Part shown: in pieces, positions 46,068-53,576 of the stretch
Layout: every line of letters begins with the position of its first letter
Numbering within the stretch: position 1 is the stretch's first letter
Source: Eubacteriales bacterium
GTDB lineage: Bacteria; Bacillota; Clostridia; Saccharofermentanales; UBA5734
Length of the DNA stretch: 53,576 bases
Reading direction: 5' to 3'
NCBI GenBank assembly: GCA_028685755.1
Contig: JAQUDJ010000002.1
Span: forward strand, 1-53,576
Notes under the pieces: generated by a model
The model's database searches: none
What the model saw: only the letters and a program-made list of their open reading frames with translations
What the model was told of the DNA's origin: nothing
Translations under genes and position numbers: made by a program

Positions 46068-47260
46068 TGCAGACTGTGGAAATCGTAGTTGATCAGACGC
46101 GTTCGCTAGAAGAAATCGACCGTCTGCTCCTACCAGCCGCTGCGTGCTTACAAGCCGGAGGCCTAGTCGCATTTCCGACCGAAACGGTCTATGGCCTCGG
46201 AGCTAATGCGCTCGACCCACAAGCCGTGGCAGCAATTTTTACGGCTAAAGGTCGGCCAGGCGACAATCCACTGATCGTACACGTCGCGTCAATTGCGGAC
46301 ATTTTACCGCTGACGACTGAGATGACGCCCTTGGCCGAAGCGTTATTAGCCTCATTCTCACCAGGCCCGCTCACGTTGATTTTGCCGCGTTCGAATCTAG
46401 TCCCTGACCTCGTAACTGCCGGATTAGATACCGTTGCGGTCCGCATCCCGGCTCATCCGATTGCTCGCCGCCTCATTGAATTGGCCGGCGTCCCAGTTGC
46501 AGCACCATCTGCCAATCGATCGGGAAAACCCAGTCCCACTCGTGCCTGGCACGTTCAAAACGATCTTGAGGGCGTCATTCCGTATATAATCGACGGCGGT
46601 GCCTGTGAATACGGTCTTGAATCCACGGTTCTGGACTTAACGGGTCCGGTGCCGATTATTTTGCGACCGGGTGCAATTTCTGCTGAGGCTATCGATGCCG
46701 CAGTTGAGTCGTTTTTAAATAGTTCGAAACCCCAAGGCGTCACACAGTCCGCTTTTTTGCAAATGAAATCAGCTAGCCCCGCGACCATCGATCAACATAT
46801 ACCGCGTTCGCCTGGGATGAAATATCGCCATTATGCCCCAGTTGCACGTCTTATTATCTGCGATCAGGCGACCCCGACCTTGCGTGCTCAGGCCATGACA
46901 GCCTGGTTGTCTGCCAATCAACCGCTATATCGCGATGAACGAATCGGCATCTACTGTTCATTAGAAACCTACGCACTGATACCAGAAAATATCCGCCACA
47001 AGGCCACTGTGTCGCATCCTGTAGCACCAGCCTCCGCCACTTCGCCCGCGACAACCCTCGATGATCTCACGTTCCTTGTCCATTTATATGCAAAAAAAGC
47101 TGAGCCAGAAGCCGCATCGCATCATTTGTTTGATGCATTGCGAACCTTAGATCGACAAGCAGTCAAAGTAATCGTGGCAGAAGGATTACCGCCGCATGGC
47201 GCAGGCGCTGCTTATATGAACCGACTGCGCAAAGCAGCCGGGGGTGGTGAAGCGGTATGA
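46067..47260 (+). CDS. L-threonylcarbamoyladenylate synthase
   Basis: A 397-residue Sua5/YwlC-type enzyme that makes threonylcarbamoyl-AMP for the t6A modification of ANN-decoding tRNAs. The N-terminal YrdC domain (about 25-210) has GLVAFPTETVYGLGANALDP, KGRPGDNPLIVHV and PSANRSGKPSPT. A C-terminal Sua5 domain begins after about 245 (SPGMKYRHYAP). It overlaps prfA by 1 bp and the phosphatase gene by 4 bp. Confidence 0.94.
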   Translation: MQTVEIVVDQTRSLEEIDRLLLPAAACLQAGGLVAFPTETVYGLGANALDPQAVAAIFTAKGRPGDNPLIVHVASIADILPLTTEMTPLAEALLASFSPGPLTLILPRSNLVPDLVTAGLDTVAVRIPAHPIARRLIELAGVPVAAPSANRSGKPSPTRAWHVQNDLEGVIPYIIDGGACEYGLESTVLDLTGPVPIILRPGAISAEAIDAAVESFLNSSKPQGVTQSAFLQMKSASPATIDQHIPRSPGMKYRHYAPVARLIICDQATPTLRAQAMTAWLSANQPLYRDERIGIYCSLETYALIPENIRHKATVSHPVAPASATSPATTLDDLTFLVHLYAKKAEPEAASHHLFDALRTLDRQAVKVIVAEGLPPHGAGAAYMNRLRKAAGGGEAV

Positions 47261-47715
47261 TCAAGGTTCTGTTTGTCTGCACAGGCAACACCTGCCGTAG
47301 CCCGATGGCAGAAAGCTTGTTCAATGCCCGTGCAACAATACTAGGCATAGATGCTCACGCAGAATCGGCGGGTCTTGCAGCTTGGGCTGGCGAACCCGCT
47401 GCGAATGAGGCCATTGAAGCATCCCTTGGATTAGGTGGATTAAGTCTTGCTGACCATCAAGCCCGCTTGTTTGCAAATCTTAATCCTTTAAAATATGACT
47501 GGATTCTGACGATGAATTCACGCCAGAAGGATCAAATCTTAGCCCGCCAACCCGACTTGCATGATAAAGTCTGGACAATCGGTGAAATGGCTGGTGAAAA
47601 AAACGTAGAAATCGCCGATCCTTATGGTCACAGTCAAGTCGTATATGACCAGACTGCAGCGAGTTTAGTGCGCTTAACTGATCGAATTTTACAGCATTTC
47701 GACAAAAGTTTCTGA
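47257..47715 (+). CDS. Low molecular weight protein-tyrosine-phosphatase
   Basis: A 152-residue enzyme with the active-site loop VCTGNTCRSPMAE (Cys-x5-Arg) near the start and the catalytic Asp in IADPYGHSQ near the end. LMW phosphatases act on tyrosine or arginine phosphate; the homologous gene beside sua5 in Bacillus is ywlE, an arginine phosphatase. The Thr after the active-site Asn (GNTC) is the residue linked to arginine specificity in YwlE, so that role is likely here. Confidence 0.9.
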   Translation: MIKVLFVCTGNTCRSPMAESLFNARATILGIDAHAESAGLAAWAGEPAANEAIEASLGLGGLSLADHQARLFANLNPLKYDWILTMNSRQKDQILARQPDLHDKVWTIGEMAGEKNVEIADPYGHSQVVYDQTAASLVRLTDRILQHFDKSF

Positions 47716-47812
47716 TCTAGTCTAAGGACAAGTCAGATTCCATCCTGTATGCTAAAAACAGATCCGGATTTGCAACTTGATCAGCCAATTGTCGGCATAC
47801 CGTTCCATCTGC

Positions 47813-47841
47813 TTGACGCAATTCGTTTTTAATGTTATATT
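47813..47841 (+). promoter_or_regulatory. Promoter of the rpsF-ssb-rpsR operon
   Basis: TTGACG (47813-47818) and TATATT (47836-47841) with a 17-bp spacer. The start point would be near 47848, giving a leader of about 92 nt. An S6/S18 autoregulatory leader is common here, but I could not establish its fold. Confidence 0.7.
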
Positions 47842-47939
47842 TTTGCGTACTGCGCGTTCTGCGAGCAGCTGTTCTTTTACAACTAAAGAGCAATCCTCGC
47901 CCAATATTAAGGGCCGTTAGTCCAGGAGGAGGTGAAACA

Positions 47940-48230
47940 GTGGCTAGAAAGTATGAAGCAATGGTTATTTTAAACCCCGCTCTCGGTGAAGACGCGATCA
48001 ACGCGACCATCGAGAAAGTCAAGGGTCTGGTTGAAGCGTCAGGAACGCTCGAACAGGTCGATGTCTGGGGTCGTAAGCGCCTTTCGTACGAAATTGATGA
48101 TCAAAAAGAAGGATTTTATTTCCTCATCAACTTCAGTGCGGAAGCCGATTTCCCGAAGGAATTTGAGCGCGTGCTCAAAATTACCGAAGGAGTTATGCGA
48201 TATCTGGTGATCCGTCCTGACGAAAAATAA
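47940..48230 (+). CDS. rpsF: 30S ribosomal protein S6
   Basis: A 96-residue S6 with the usual start ARKYEAMVILNPALGEDAIN and WGRKRLSYEIDDQKEGFYFL. The GTG at 47940 is chosen because CAGGAGGAGG lies just upstream; earlier in-frame starts lie in the leader. First gene of the S6-SSB-S18 operon. Confidence 0.97.
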   Translation: MARKYEAMVILNPALGEDAINATIEKVKGLVEASGTLEQVDVWGRKRLSYEIDDQKEGFYFLINFSAEADFPKEFERVLKITEGVMRYLVIRPDEK

Positions 48231-48253
48231 TTGTCAGAAAGGACTCTGAGTGT

Positions 48254-48685
48254 ATGAACAAAGCAATCTTAATGGGAAATCTAACCCGTGACCCCGAAAT
48301 GCGGACAACTCAAAGCCAAGTGCCGGTTTGCACTTTTTCGTTGGCTGTTGAACGTCGTTTCAAAACACAAAGCGGCGAACGCCAGGCAGACTTCATCAAC
48401 GTCGTCGCCTGGAGACAGCAAGCAGAATTCGTCGCCAAATATTTCCACAAAGGTTCACGGATGGTTGTTGTCGGTTCGATTCAAACGCGCACCTACGACG
48501 ACAAAGACGGCAACAAGCGCACTGCGACTGAAGTTGTCGCCGATGAAATCCATTTCGGTGACTCCAAACGCTCCGATTCTGGTAACGAACCCCGTCAGAC
48601 CAGTGGTGCTACTGCACCCATGGCTCAGACCGAAGGTTTCTTCCCGGCTCCGGACGATGACACTTCACTGCCCTTTGATCTCTGA
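48254..48685 (+). CDS. ssb: Single-stranded DNA-binding protein
   Basis: The 143-residue protein has an OB-fold: MNKAILMGNLTRDPEMRTTQ, then FSLAVERRF, FINVVAWRQQAEFVAKYF and GSIQTRTYDDKDGNKR. The disordered linker ends with the acidic tip DDDTSLPFDL, which recruits partner proteins. AGAAAGGACTCTGAGTGT precedes the ATG. Between rpsF and rpsR as usual. Confidence 0.97.
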   Translation: MNKAILMGNLTRDPEMRTTQSQVPVCTFSLAVERRFKTQSGERQADFINVVAWRQQAEFVAKYFHKGSRMVVVGSIQTRTYDDKDGNKRTATEVVADEIHFGDSKRSDSGNEPRQTSGATAPMAQTEGFFPAPDDDTSLPFDL

Positions 48686-48724
48686 TTTCAATTGACTGAT
48701 TTTTTCTGAAAGGAGCAAGCATCC

Positions 48725-49000
48725 ATGGCTGATTACAAACGTGGTAACCGCGACAGCGGTGACAAAGAAGGTCGCGGCATGCGTCCGCGTCGTTCACGTC
48801 GTAAAGTCTGCGCATTTTGTGCCGACAAAATCGAAGTGATCGAATACAAAGACGTCAACCGCCTGCGCAAGTTCATTTCTGAACGTGGCAAAATTTTGCC
48901 GAAGCGTATGACCGGCAACTGTGCTGAACACCAGCGCCGTCTAACCATTTCAATCAAACGGGCGCGTCATGTCGCCCTGCTTCCTTACGCTGGCGAATAA
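48725..49000 (+). CDS. rpsR: 30S ribosomal protein S18
   Basis: A 91-residue S18. The basic N-terminus is followed by [38 protein letters not shown] and the end [12 protein letters not shown]. Cys in CAFC and in GNCAEHQ suggest the zinc-binding form. AAAGGAGCAAGCATCC precedes the start. An intrinsic terminator follows. Confidence 0.97.
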   Translation: MADYKRGNRDSGDKEGRGMRPRRSRRKVCAFCADKIEVIEYKDVNRLRKFISERGKILPKRMTGNCAEHQRRLTISIKRARHVALLPYAGE

Positions 49001-49061
49001 TAATCTGGCGATTTGATCGCCTGAAACAGATATTCTTAGGCAATAAATGGAATGATTCAAG

Positions 49062-49090
49062 AGAGCGCCCCATCGTCGGGCGCTCTTTTT
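49062..49090 (+). terminator. Intrinsic terminator after rpsR
   Basis: AGAGCGCCC (49062-49070) pairs with GGGCGCTCT (49078-49086), followed by five T. Confidence 0.92.
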
Positions 49091-49091
49091 G

Positions 49092-49100
49092 TGGTATAAT
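49092..49100 (+). promoter_or_regulatory. Extended -10 promoter before rplI
   Basis: TGGTATAAT, an extended -10 element (TGN plus TATAAT), begins 2 bp after the terminator's T run. A -35 element is not needed with this type. Confidence 0.7.
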
Positions 49101-49162
49101 ACACCTTGCTTTATAGAAAATTTCCGACCCAAACAGTCGGTCGTCAGACAGGAGAAATGCCC

Positions 49163-49609
49163 GTGAAAGTCATTTTACTCAAAGATGTCAAAGCCCTTGG
49201 TAAACAAGATGAAATCAAAGAAGTCCAAGACGGTTATGCCCGCAATTTTCTGTTTAAACAGAACTTAGCGCTTGAGGCAACCCCGGCTAACCTCAACACC
49301 GTCAAAACCAAAAAGGGTGCAGAATCTGCGAAAGTCGCCCGTGAATTAGCTGAAGCGAAAGAAATCGGCGCCAAGCTTAACAGTCAGACTATCAAGCTCC
49401 AAATGAAAGCTGGAGACGGCGGTCGTTTGTACGGCGCTGTGACGGCGATGGATGTTGCATCTGCACTCGAAAAAGCCGGCTTCAAAATTGACAAACGTGG
49501 TATCACAATCCACCAGCAGATTAAAACAATCGGGACCTTTGAGGCTGAAATCAAACTTCACCATGAAGTGACGATCAAGGTCAATATCGAAGTAGTTGCC
49601 GTCGCTTAA
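49163..49609 (+). CDS. rplI: 50S ribosomal protein L9
   Basis: A 148-residue L9. I chose the GTG at 49163 because the protein then starts [15 protein letters not shown], the family norm, and GGAG lies 8 nt upstream. The ATG at 49157 would add two residues and leave only 2 nt. The connecting helix and C-terminal domain (KIGAKLNSQ-like and [16 protein letters not shown]) are complete. The stop overlaps the dnaB start (TAATG). Confidence 0.95.
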   Translation: MKVILLKDVKALGKQDEIKEVQDGYARNFLFKQNLALEATPANLNTVKTKKGAESAKVARELAEAKEIGAKLNSQTIKLQMKAGDGGRLYGAVTAMDVASALEKAGFKIDKRGITIHQQIKTIGTFEAEIKLHHEVTIKVNIEVVAVA

Positions 49610-50994
49610 TGGCTGGCGAAACAACCAAATCACGGCCACTTGGTCGTGTTCTGCCGCATAATGTGCAGGCTGAACAATCTGTTTTAGGGAGTGCAATGTC
49701 CGGTGAGCGACAACTCGCCGAAATCACTGCACTTTTAAAGACCGAGGACTTTTATCGACCTGATCATCGCCTTGTTTATGAGGCGATTTGTGAATTATAT
49801 CTTGGTAGCAAGCCTGTTGATATCTTAACGGTTAGTGATTTGCTCGAGAGTAAAGCGCTCTTAGAAAAAGCTGGCGGGATTGCCTATATCAGTGGTTTGC
49901 CAGATGCGATTCCGGTCATGGCGAATGCCCTGCATTATGCCGACCTCGTGCGGCAAAAGGCTCTTTTACGGCGTTTGCTCGGGGCAATGGAAGAAGTAAC
50001 CGGCCTATGCTATGACGATGCTAACGAAGCAGATATCTTACTTGATGTCGCGGCTAAACGTATCTATGAGATTCGCGAAAATCGTGATGCAACGGGCTTT
50101 GAAAGCATCAAAGAAATCATGGGCCGGACCGTAAATGAACTCGCGGCCATGGCTCGTGGCAAAATCCACGAGAAATATGTCATGACCGGCTTCCATGCAC
50201 TCGATCGTGCTTTGAACGGCCTGCGTCCAGGTGCCTTGATCATCGTTGCGGCACGTCCGGCAATGGGTAAGTCAGCGTTTGCCCTCAATATCGCACAAAA
50301 AGCAGCGACCCTTTATGGCGTGCCCGCTGCGATTTTTTCCCTCGAAATGTCCAAAGAAGAAATTGGCAATCGTATGCTCAGTGCGCAGGCGCTTGTTCAG
50401 GCGAAATCCCTGACAACCGGCGATCTACAAGGCGATGATTGGGATAAGATTGCCCGCGCCTTGCCACCACTTTATGCGGCCCCGATCCATATCGATGATC
50501 GCTCAGGCACCTCGGTCATGGAAATGATGTCCAAATGCCGTCAACTCAAGCTCGAGAACAAATTAGGGATCATTGTCATTGACTACCTACAGTTAATGAG
50601 TGGTACCGGCTCCTCGCGCTCCGAAAGTCGCCAGCAGGAGATTTCCGAGATTTCCCGATCACTCAAAATCATGGCTCGCGAACTGAATGTGCCGGTTATT
50701 GCCTTGTCACAGCTGTCACGTGCTTGCGAGGCCCGTTCTGACAAAAAACCGCTACTTTCTGACTTGCGCGACTCCGGTGCGATCGAACAAGACGCCGATA
50801 TCGTCATGTTCTTATTCCGCGAACAATATTACAATACCAACTCGATGCAGACCGAAACGGAAGATGCTGAAGTTATCATTGCCAAAAATCGGCAAGGGGC
50901 AACCGGAAGCATTCATTTGGGTTGGTGGCCAAAATACACGATGTTCTTCGAACAAGATGACGGTCGTGTGCCTAGTGAACCACCGCCATTCTAA
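49609..50994 (+). CDS. dnaB: Replicative DNA helicase
   Basis: A 461-residue RecA-type helicase. The N-terminal domain (LPHNVQAEQSVLGSAM, EICELYLGSKPVDILTV) is followed by Walker A ARPAMGKSAFALN, SLEMSKEEIGNRML, Walker B LGIIVIDYLQLM and the motif SQLSRACEARSDKKPLLSDL with DSGAIEQDADIVMFL. It unwinds DNA at the fork. Overlaps rplI and tilS by one base each, so the three are translated together. Confidence 0.97.
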   Translation: MAGETTKSRPLGRVLPHNVQAEQSVLGSAMSGERQLAEITALLKTEDFYRPDHRLVYEAICELYLGSKPVDILTVSDLLESKALLEKAGGIAYISGLPDAIPVMANALHYADLVRQKALLRRLLGAMEEVTGLCYDDANEADILLDVAAKRIYEIRENRDATGFESIKEIMGRTVNELAAMARGKIHEKYVMTGFHALDRALNGLRPGALIIVAARPAMGKSAFALNIAQKAATLYGVPAAIFSLEMSKEEIGNRMLSAQALVQAKSLTTGDLQGDDWDKIARALPPLYAAPIHIDDRSGTSVMEMMSKCRQLKLENKLGIIVIDYLQLMSGTGSSRSESRQQEISEISRSLKIMARELNVPVIALSQLSRACEARSDKKPLLSDLRDSGAIEQDADIVMFLFREQYYNTNSMQTETEDAEVIIAKNRQGATGSIHLGWWPKYTMFFEQDDGRVPSEPPPF

Positions 50995-52073
50995 TGACAA
51001 GTCACAATCGTGCGCCGATTTCGCGCAATCACAAAACGCTCCTTGAACGTGTGCAACAGACGATCTTGCATGAGCAGCTGATCCCTGAAGGGACGGGTGT
51101 ATTAGTCGCAGTTTCTGGTGGACCGGATTCAATGGCTCTGCTGGATATTCTGCGCCGCTTAGGCGTATGCCCGTTACGCGTGGCGCACCTGAACCATCAG
51201 CTACGCCCTGGGGATTGTGATCTCGACGAAGCCTTAATTCGAGACTATTGCCGAAAGTACGATCTGCCATGTGACATTGGCCAAATGAATGTTGCGCAAC
51301 TTTCCTTGGATACGTGTCAAGGCATCGAAGCGACCGGGCGTGATGCCCGGTATCAATTTTTTGCAAACTGTCTCGCCCGATGGCAGGCAGAACCGAACCC
51401 TCCGACTGAATATCGTATTGCCCTTGCCCATCATTTAGATGATCAGGCCGAAACCGTCCTGCTCCATCTTGGCCGCGGCAGTGGTTTAGATGGCCTCGTT
51501 GGAATGCTGCCACGATCTGGTCAATTGATCCGGCCGCTTTTAACGATCCGACGTGCGGAATTACGCAACGACCTGATAGAGAATGCTGTCACATGGCGCC
51601 AGGATCATACTAATGACGAGCTCTTCACCTTGCGTAACCGGCTGCGCCACCAAGTTTTACCGCAATGGCAGCAGGCCCTCGGCTATGATCCGGCAACGAT
51701 TCTCGCGCGCTCGGCCGAGTTAGCCCGTGCAGATCAAGTTCTCCTCGCGCAACTGACGGAGCAAGCATGGCAACGCGTTGTCAAACCTTTAGACATTTTG
51801 CGCGATTTGCGTCCAACGCCCACCTCGCCCCTTAGAACTCAAATTGCCTTTGCAACAGCTGATTTTTGTCGCGAACCACAAGCGCTCCAAAACCGCTTGC
51901 TGCGTCAAGCCTGGCGCATGGTCAGTGGCCAATCCAAAGATATTGAATGGCGCCATCTCAAAATTGCCCGCGATTTTATTGTCGAACCTGGCCGGAAACG
52001 GGGTCATCTCGATTGGCCTTTAGGTATTGTGATCGATATTGATCAACAAAATGTGGTTTTTTCACGGCCATAA
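50994..52073 (+). CDS. tilS: tRNA(Ile)-lysidine synthase
   Basis: The 359-residue protein changes C34 of tRNA-Ile(CAU) to lysidine so that it reads AUA. It has the P-loop VAVSGGPDSMALLDIL, RVAHLNHQLRPGDCDLDEAL and LAHHLDDQAETVLLHLGRGS, then RPLLTIRRAELRNDL. It is shorter than the longest forms; the C-terminal domain of E. coli TilS is reduced or absent. Usual neighbours hpt and ftsH follow. Confidence 0.95.
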   Translation: MTSHNRAPISRNHKTLLERVQQTILHEQLIPEGTGVLVAVSGGPDSMALLDILRRLGVCPLRVAHLNHQLRPGDCDLDEALIRDYCRKYDLPCDIGQMNVAQLSLDTCQGIEATGRDARYQFFANCLARWQAEPNPPTEYRIALAHHLDDQAETVLLHLGRGSGLDGLVGMLPRSGQLIRPLLTIRRAELRNDLIENAVTWRQDHTNDELFTLRNRLRHQVLPQWQQALGYDPATILARSAELARADQVLLAQLTEQAWQRVVKPLDILRDLRPTPTSPLRTQIAFATADFCREPQALQNRLLRQAWRMVSGQSKDIEWRHLKIARDFIVEPGRKRGHLDWPLGIVIDIDQQNVVFSRP

Positions 52074-52121
52074 AATCTTTACAGATTGTTGCATGTGTAA
52101 CACGTTTACGGCCAAAGAGAC

Positions 52122-52130
52122 TGTTATAAT
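52122..52130 (+). promoter_or_regulatory. Extended -10 promoter before hpt
   Basis: TGTTATAAT (TGN plus TATAAT) lies 34 bp before the hpt start. A -35 was not clear. Confidence 0.65.
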
Positions 52131-52164
52131 GTTTGGATATCAACACGAGGAGGCCTCCTAGTTC

Positions 52165-52695
52165 ATGAGTAAAACCATCAAACGAATCCTGATCCCACAA
52201 GCTGACATCGCGCACATGTGCCAACGGTTGGGGGAACAGATTTCGCAAGATTATAAGGGCAAAGAAATCATTCTCATCGGTGTCCTCAAAGGCGCCTTTG
52301 TATTTATGGCCGATTTAGCCCGTCACATTGATGTACCCGTTCGGATAGATTTCATGTCAGTGTCCAGTTACGGTAGTGGTACACGGACATCAGGTGTGGT
52401 ACGGATCACCAAAGATCTCGACACCGATATTACGGGCAAACACATTATTGTCGTTGAAGATATTGTCGACACGGGGTTAACGCTCAAACATTTGCGTGAG
52501 CTCTTGAGCACGCGCAATCCGGCAAGTATCGCGCTCTGTACCGCTTTTGACAAACCTGATCGCCGCAAGGTTGAAATTGAGGTCGAGTATACCGGCCTAC
52601 GTATTCCGGACGAATTCATCGTCGGATATGGTCTCGATTTTGACGGAAAATTTAGAAATCTCCCGGACGTTGCTGTTCTCGGGGATGAATCCTAA
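52165..52695 (+). CDS. hpt: Hypoxanthine phosphoribosyltransferase
   Basis: A 176-residue purine salvage enzyme that joins hypoxanthine or guanine to PRPP. The PRPP loop is IIVVEDIVDTGLTLKHL, the flexible-loop region has DFMSVSSYGSGTRTSG, and the purine-binding end has DEFIVGYGLDFDGKFRNLP. AGGAGGCCTCCTAGTTC precedes the ATG. ftsH follows 12 bp later. Confidence 0.96.
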   Translation: MSKTIKRILIPQADIAHMCQRLGEQISQDYKGKEIILIGVLKGAFVFMADLARHIDVPVRIDFMSVSSYGSGTRTSGVVRITKDLDTDITGKHIIVVEDIVDTGLTLKHLRELLSTRNPASIALCTAFDKPDRRKVEIEVEYTGLRIPDEFIVGYGLDFDGKFRNLPDVAVLGDES

Positions 52696-52707
52696 GGAGG
52701 AACTCGG

Positions 52708-53576
52708 ATGAATCCGAAGAAGTCCATGAACGGCATGTCCTTTTACGTCGTTCTGCTCGCTATCATCATTGTTGTATCGTTATTCATGTCTCGCTTGACC
52801 CAAGTTCAACCCATCACATTATCTGAACTCATCACTAAAATTGACAGTGGCGCAGTGACTGAGGTTGTAGTCAATGGCTATACGCTCGAAGTGACTGAAA
52901 AGTCCGAAACTGGCGCGTTGAGCACATTTAGCAAACAGATCTCACCGATGTGGATGTCAGATGTCTATGCCGTGCTCGAGAAAGCGCAATTAGACGGTAA
53001 GATCGCATCATTCGATTATGTAGAACCGACTGACTTTGCATCATGGGCCAATATCATCTTAATTCTCGTGATGATTGCTGGCATGGGCTTTTTCATCTGG
53101 TTCTCCTATAATCGCCAATCAGGCGATGGCAAAAGTGCCATGTCCTTTGGCCGTAGTCGCGCTAAACTTAATGACCCCACCAAAAACAAAGTCACATTCC
53201 AAGATGTTGCGGGCGCTGACGAAGAGAAAGAAGAACTCAAAGAAATCGTCGACTTCCTCAAAAACCCGAAAAAATATGCAGATATCGGCGCCAAAATCCC
53301 GCGCGGCATTTTGCTCGTGGGTTCTCCAGGTACGGGTAAAACCTTGCTAGCAAAAGCGGTCGCCGGCGAGGCTGGTGTGCCATTCTTTTCAATCAGTGGC
53401 TCTGACTTCGTCGAAATGTTTGTCGGTGTTGGCGCATCCCGTGTGCGTGACCTATTCGACCAAGCTAAGAAAAATTCGCCATGCATCATTTTCATCGATG
53501 AAATTGATGCCGTCGGGCGCCATCGTGGGGCCGGGATGGGCGGTGGACATGACGAACGGGAACAGACTTTGAATCA
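52708..53576 (+). CDS. ftsH: ATP-dependent zinc metalloprotease FtsH, 3' truncated by window end
   Basis: Only the first 289 residues are visible. They show a first membrane helix (about 12-28), an extracytoplasmic domain, a second helix (about 115-133) and the start of the AAA domain: [20 protein letters not shown], Walker [29 protein letters not shown] and Walker [13 protein letters not shown]. The first Walker residue pair is GS where many FtsH have GP. The protease domain with HExxH lies outside the window. CTAAGGAGGAACTCGG precedes the ATG. Confidence 0.96.
   Translation, partial: MNPKKSMNGMSFYVVLLAIIIVVSLFMSRLTQVQPITLSELITKIDSGAVTEVVVNGYTLEVTEKSETGALSTFSKQISPMWMSDVYAVLEKAQLDGKIASFDYVEPTDFASWANIILILVMIAGMGFFIWFSYNRQSGDGKSAMSFGRSRAKLNDPTKNKVTFQDVAGADEEKEELKEIVDFLKNPKKYADIGAKIPRGILLVGSPGTGKTLLAKAVAGEAGVPFFSISGSDFVEMFVGVGASRVRDLFDQAKKNSPCIIFIDEIDAVGRHRGAGMGGGHDEREQTLN

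Noticed and set aside
1-53576. CRISPR array or phage structural genes
   Set aside because: No regularly spaced repeat-spacer units and no capsid, tail or terminase genes were seen anywhere in the window.

Overview
The window looks like a chromosomal segment of an anaerobic Gram-positive bacterium of the class Clostridia (phylum Bacillota). Evidence: strong AGGAGG-type ribosome binding sites with several TTG and GTG starts, lipoprotein signal peptides with AGC/GC lipoboxes, a stand-alone Mbl/MreB, a PrmC-PrfA-Sua5 block, a DUF1858 protein, and the paired 'GGGtGRT' and Fe-S scaffold-like genes typical of anaerobes. The genus cannot be told from the sequence alone.

Region 1 (1-16.8 kb) is an accessory sugar locus that reads as inositol/hexuronate catabolism of the type described in Thermotoga maritima. 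It holds an IolG-like inositol dehydrogenase, a zinc alcohol dehydrogenase (IolM-like), a creatininase-fold hydrolase (IolN-like), three TIM-barrel isomerases (one should be the IolO-like epimerase), a tagaturonate epimerase (UxaE family), an SDR oxidoreductase, a ribose-type (CUT2) ABC importer, a TauE/SafE exporter, and AraC and GntR regulators. Two promoters in this locus, before iolG and before the importer, carry the same four half-sites at identical spacing (20-74-20 bp, then 35 bp to the -10 box). This looks like a looping AraC-type control system. A second motif family surrounds the gntR gene.

Region 2 (16.8-27.4 kb) holds lipA-lipB for lipoate synthesis, an ABC-F ATPase with a DUF1858 protein, an amino-acid ABC importer followed by a cytidylate-kinase-like protein, the tdh-kbl threonine degradation pair, and a PadR regulator with its membrane partner.

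Region 3 (27.4-29.1 kb) is a gene graveyard. It contains a Fic fragment, a frameshifted DUF4143 ATPase fragment, and a roughly 1.1 kb segment bounded by a 15-bp repeat of the tRNA-Thr 3' end. That segment holds a tyrosine-recombinase tail and a DUF2798 membrane protein, which suggests a decayed integrated element.

Region 4 (29.1-44.9 kb) mixes housekeeping and unusual genes: an E2-like acyltransferase without the usual histidine, a membrane protein, leuS, a TraX-like protein, mbl/mreB, iolB, an MFS transporter, a Rho factor with a very long low-complexity insertion, rpmE, a DUF1385 protein, prmC, DUF951, and the GGGtGRT/scaffold pair. Region 5 (45-53.6 kb) is conserved core: prfA, sua5, an LMW phosphatase, rpsF-ssb-rpsR, rplI-dnaB-tilS, hpt and the start of ftsH, which runs off the end of the window.
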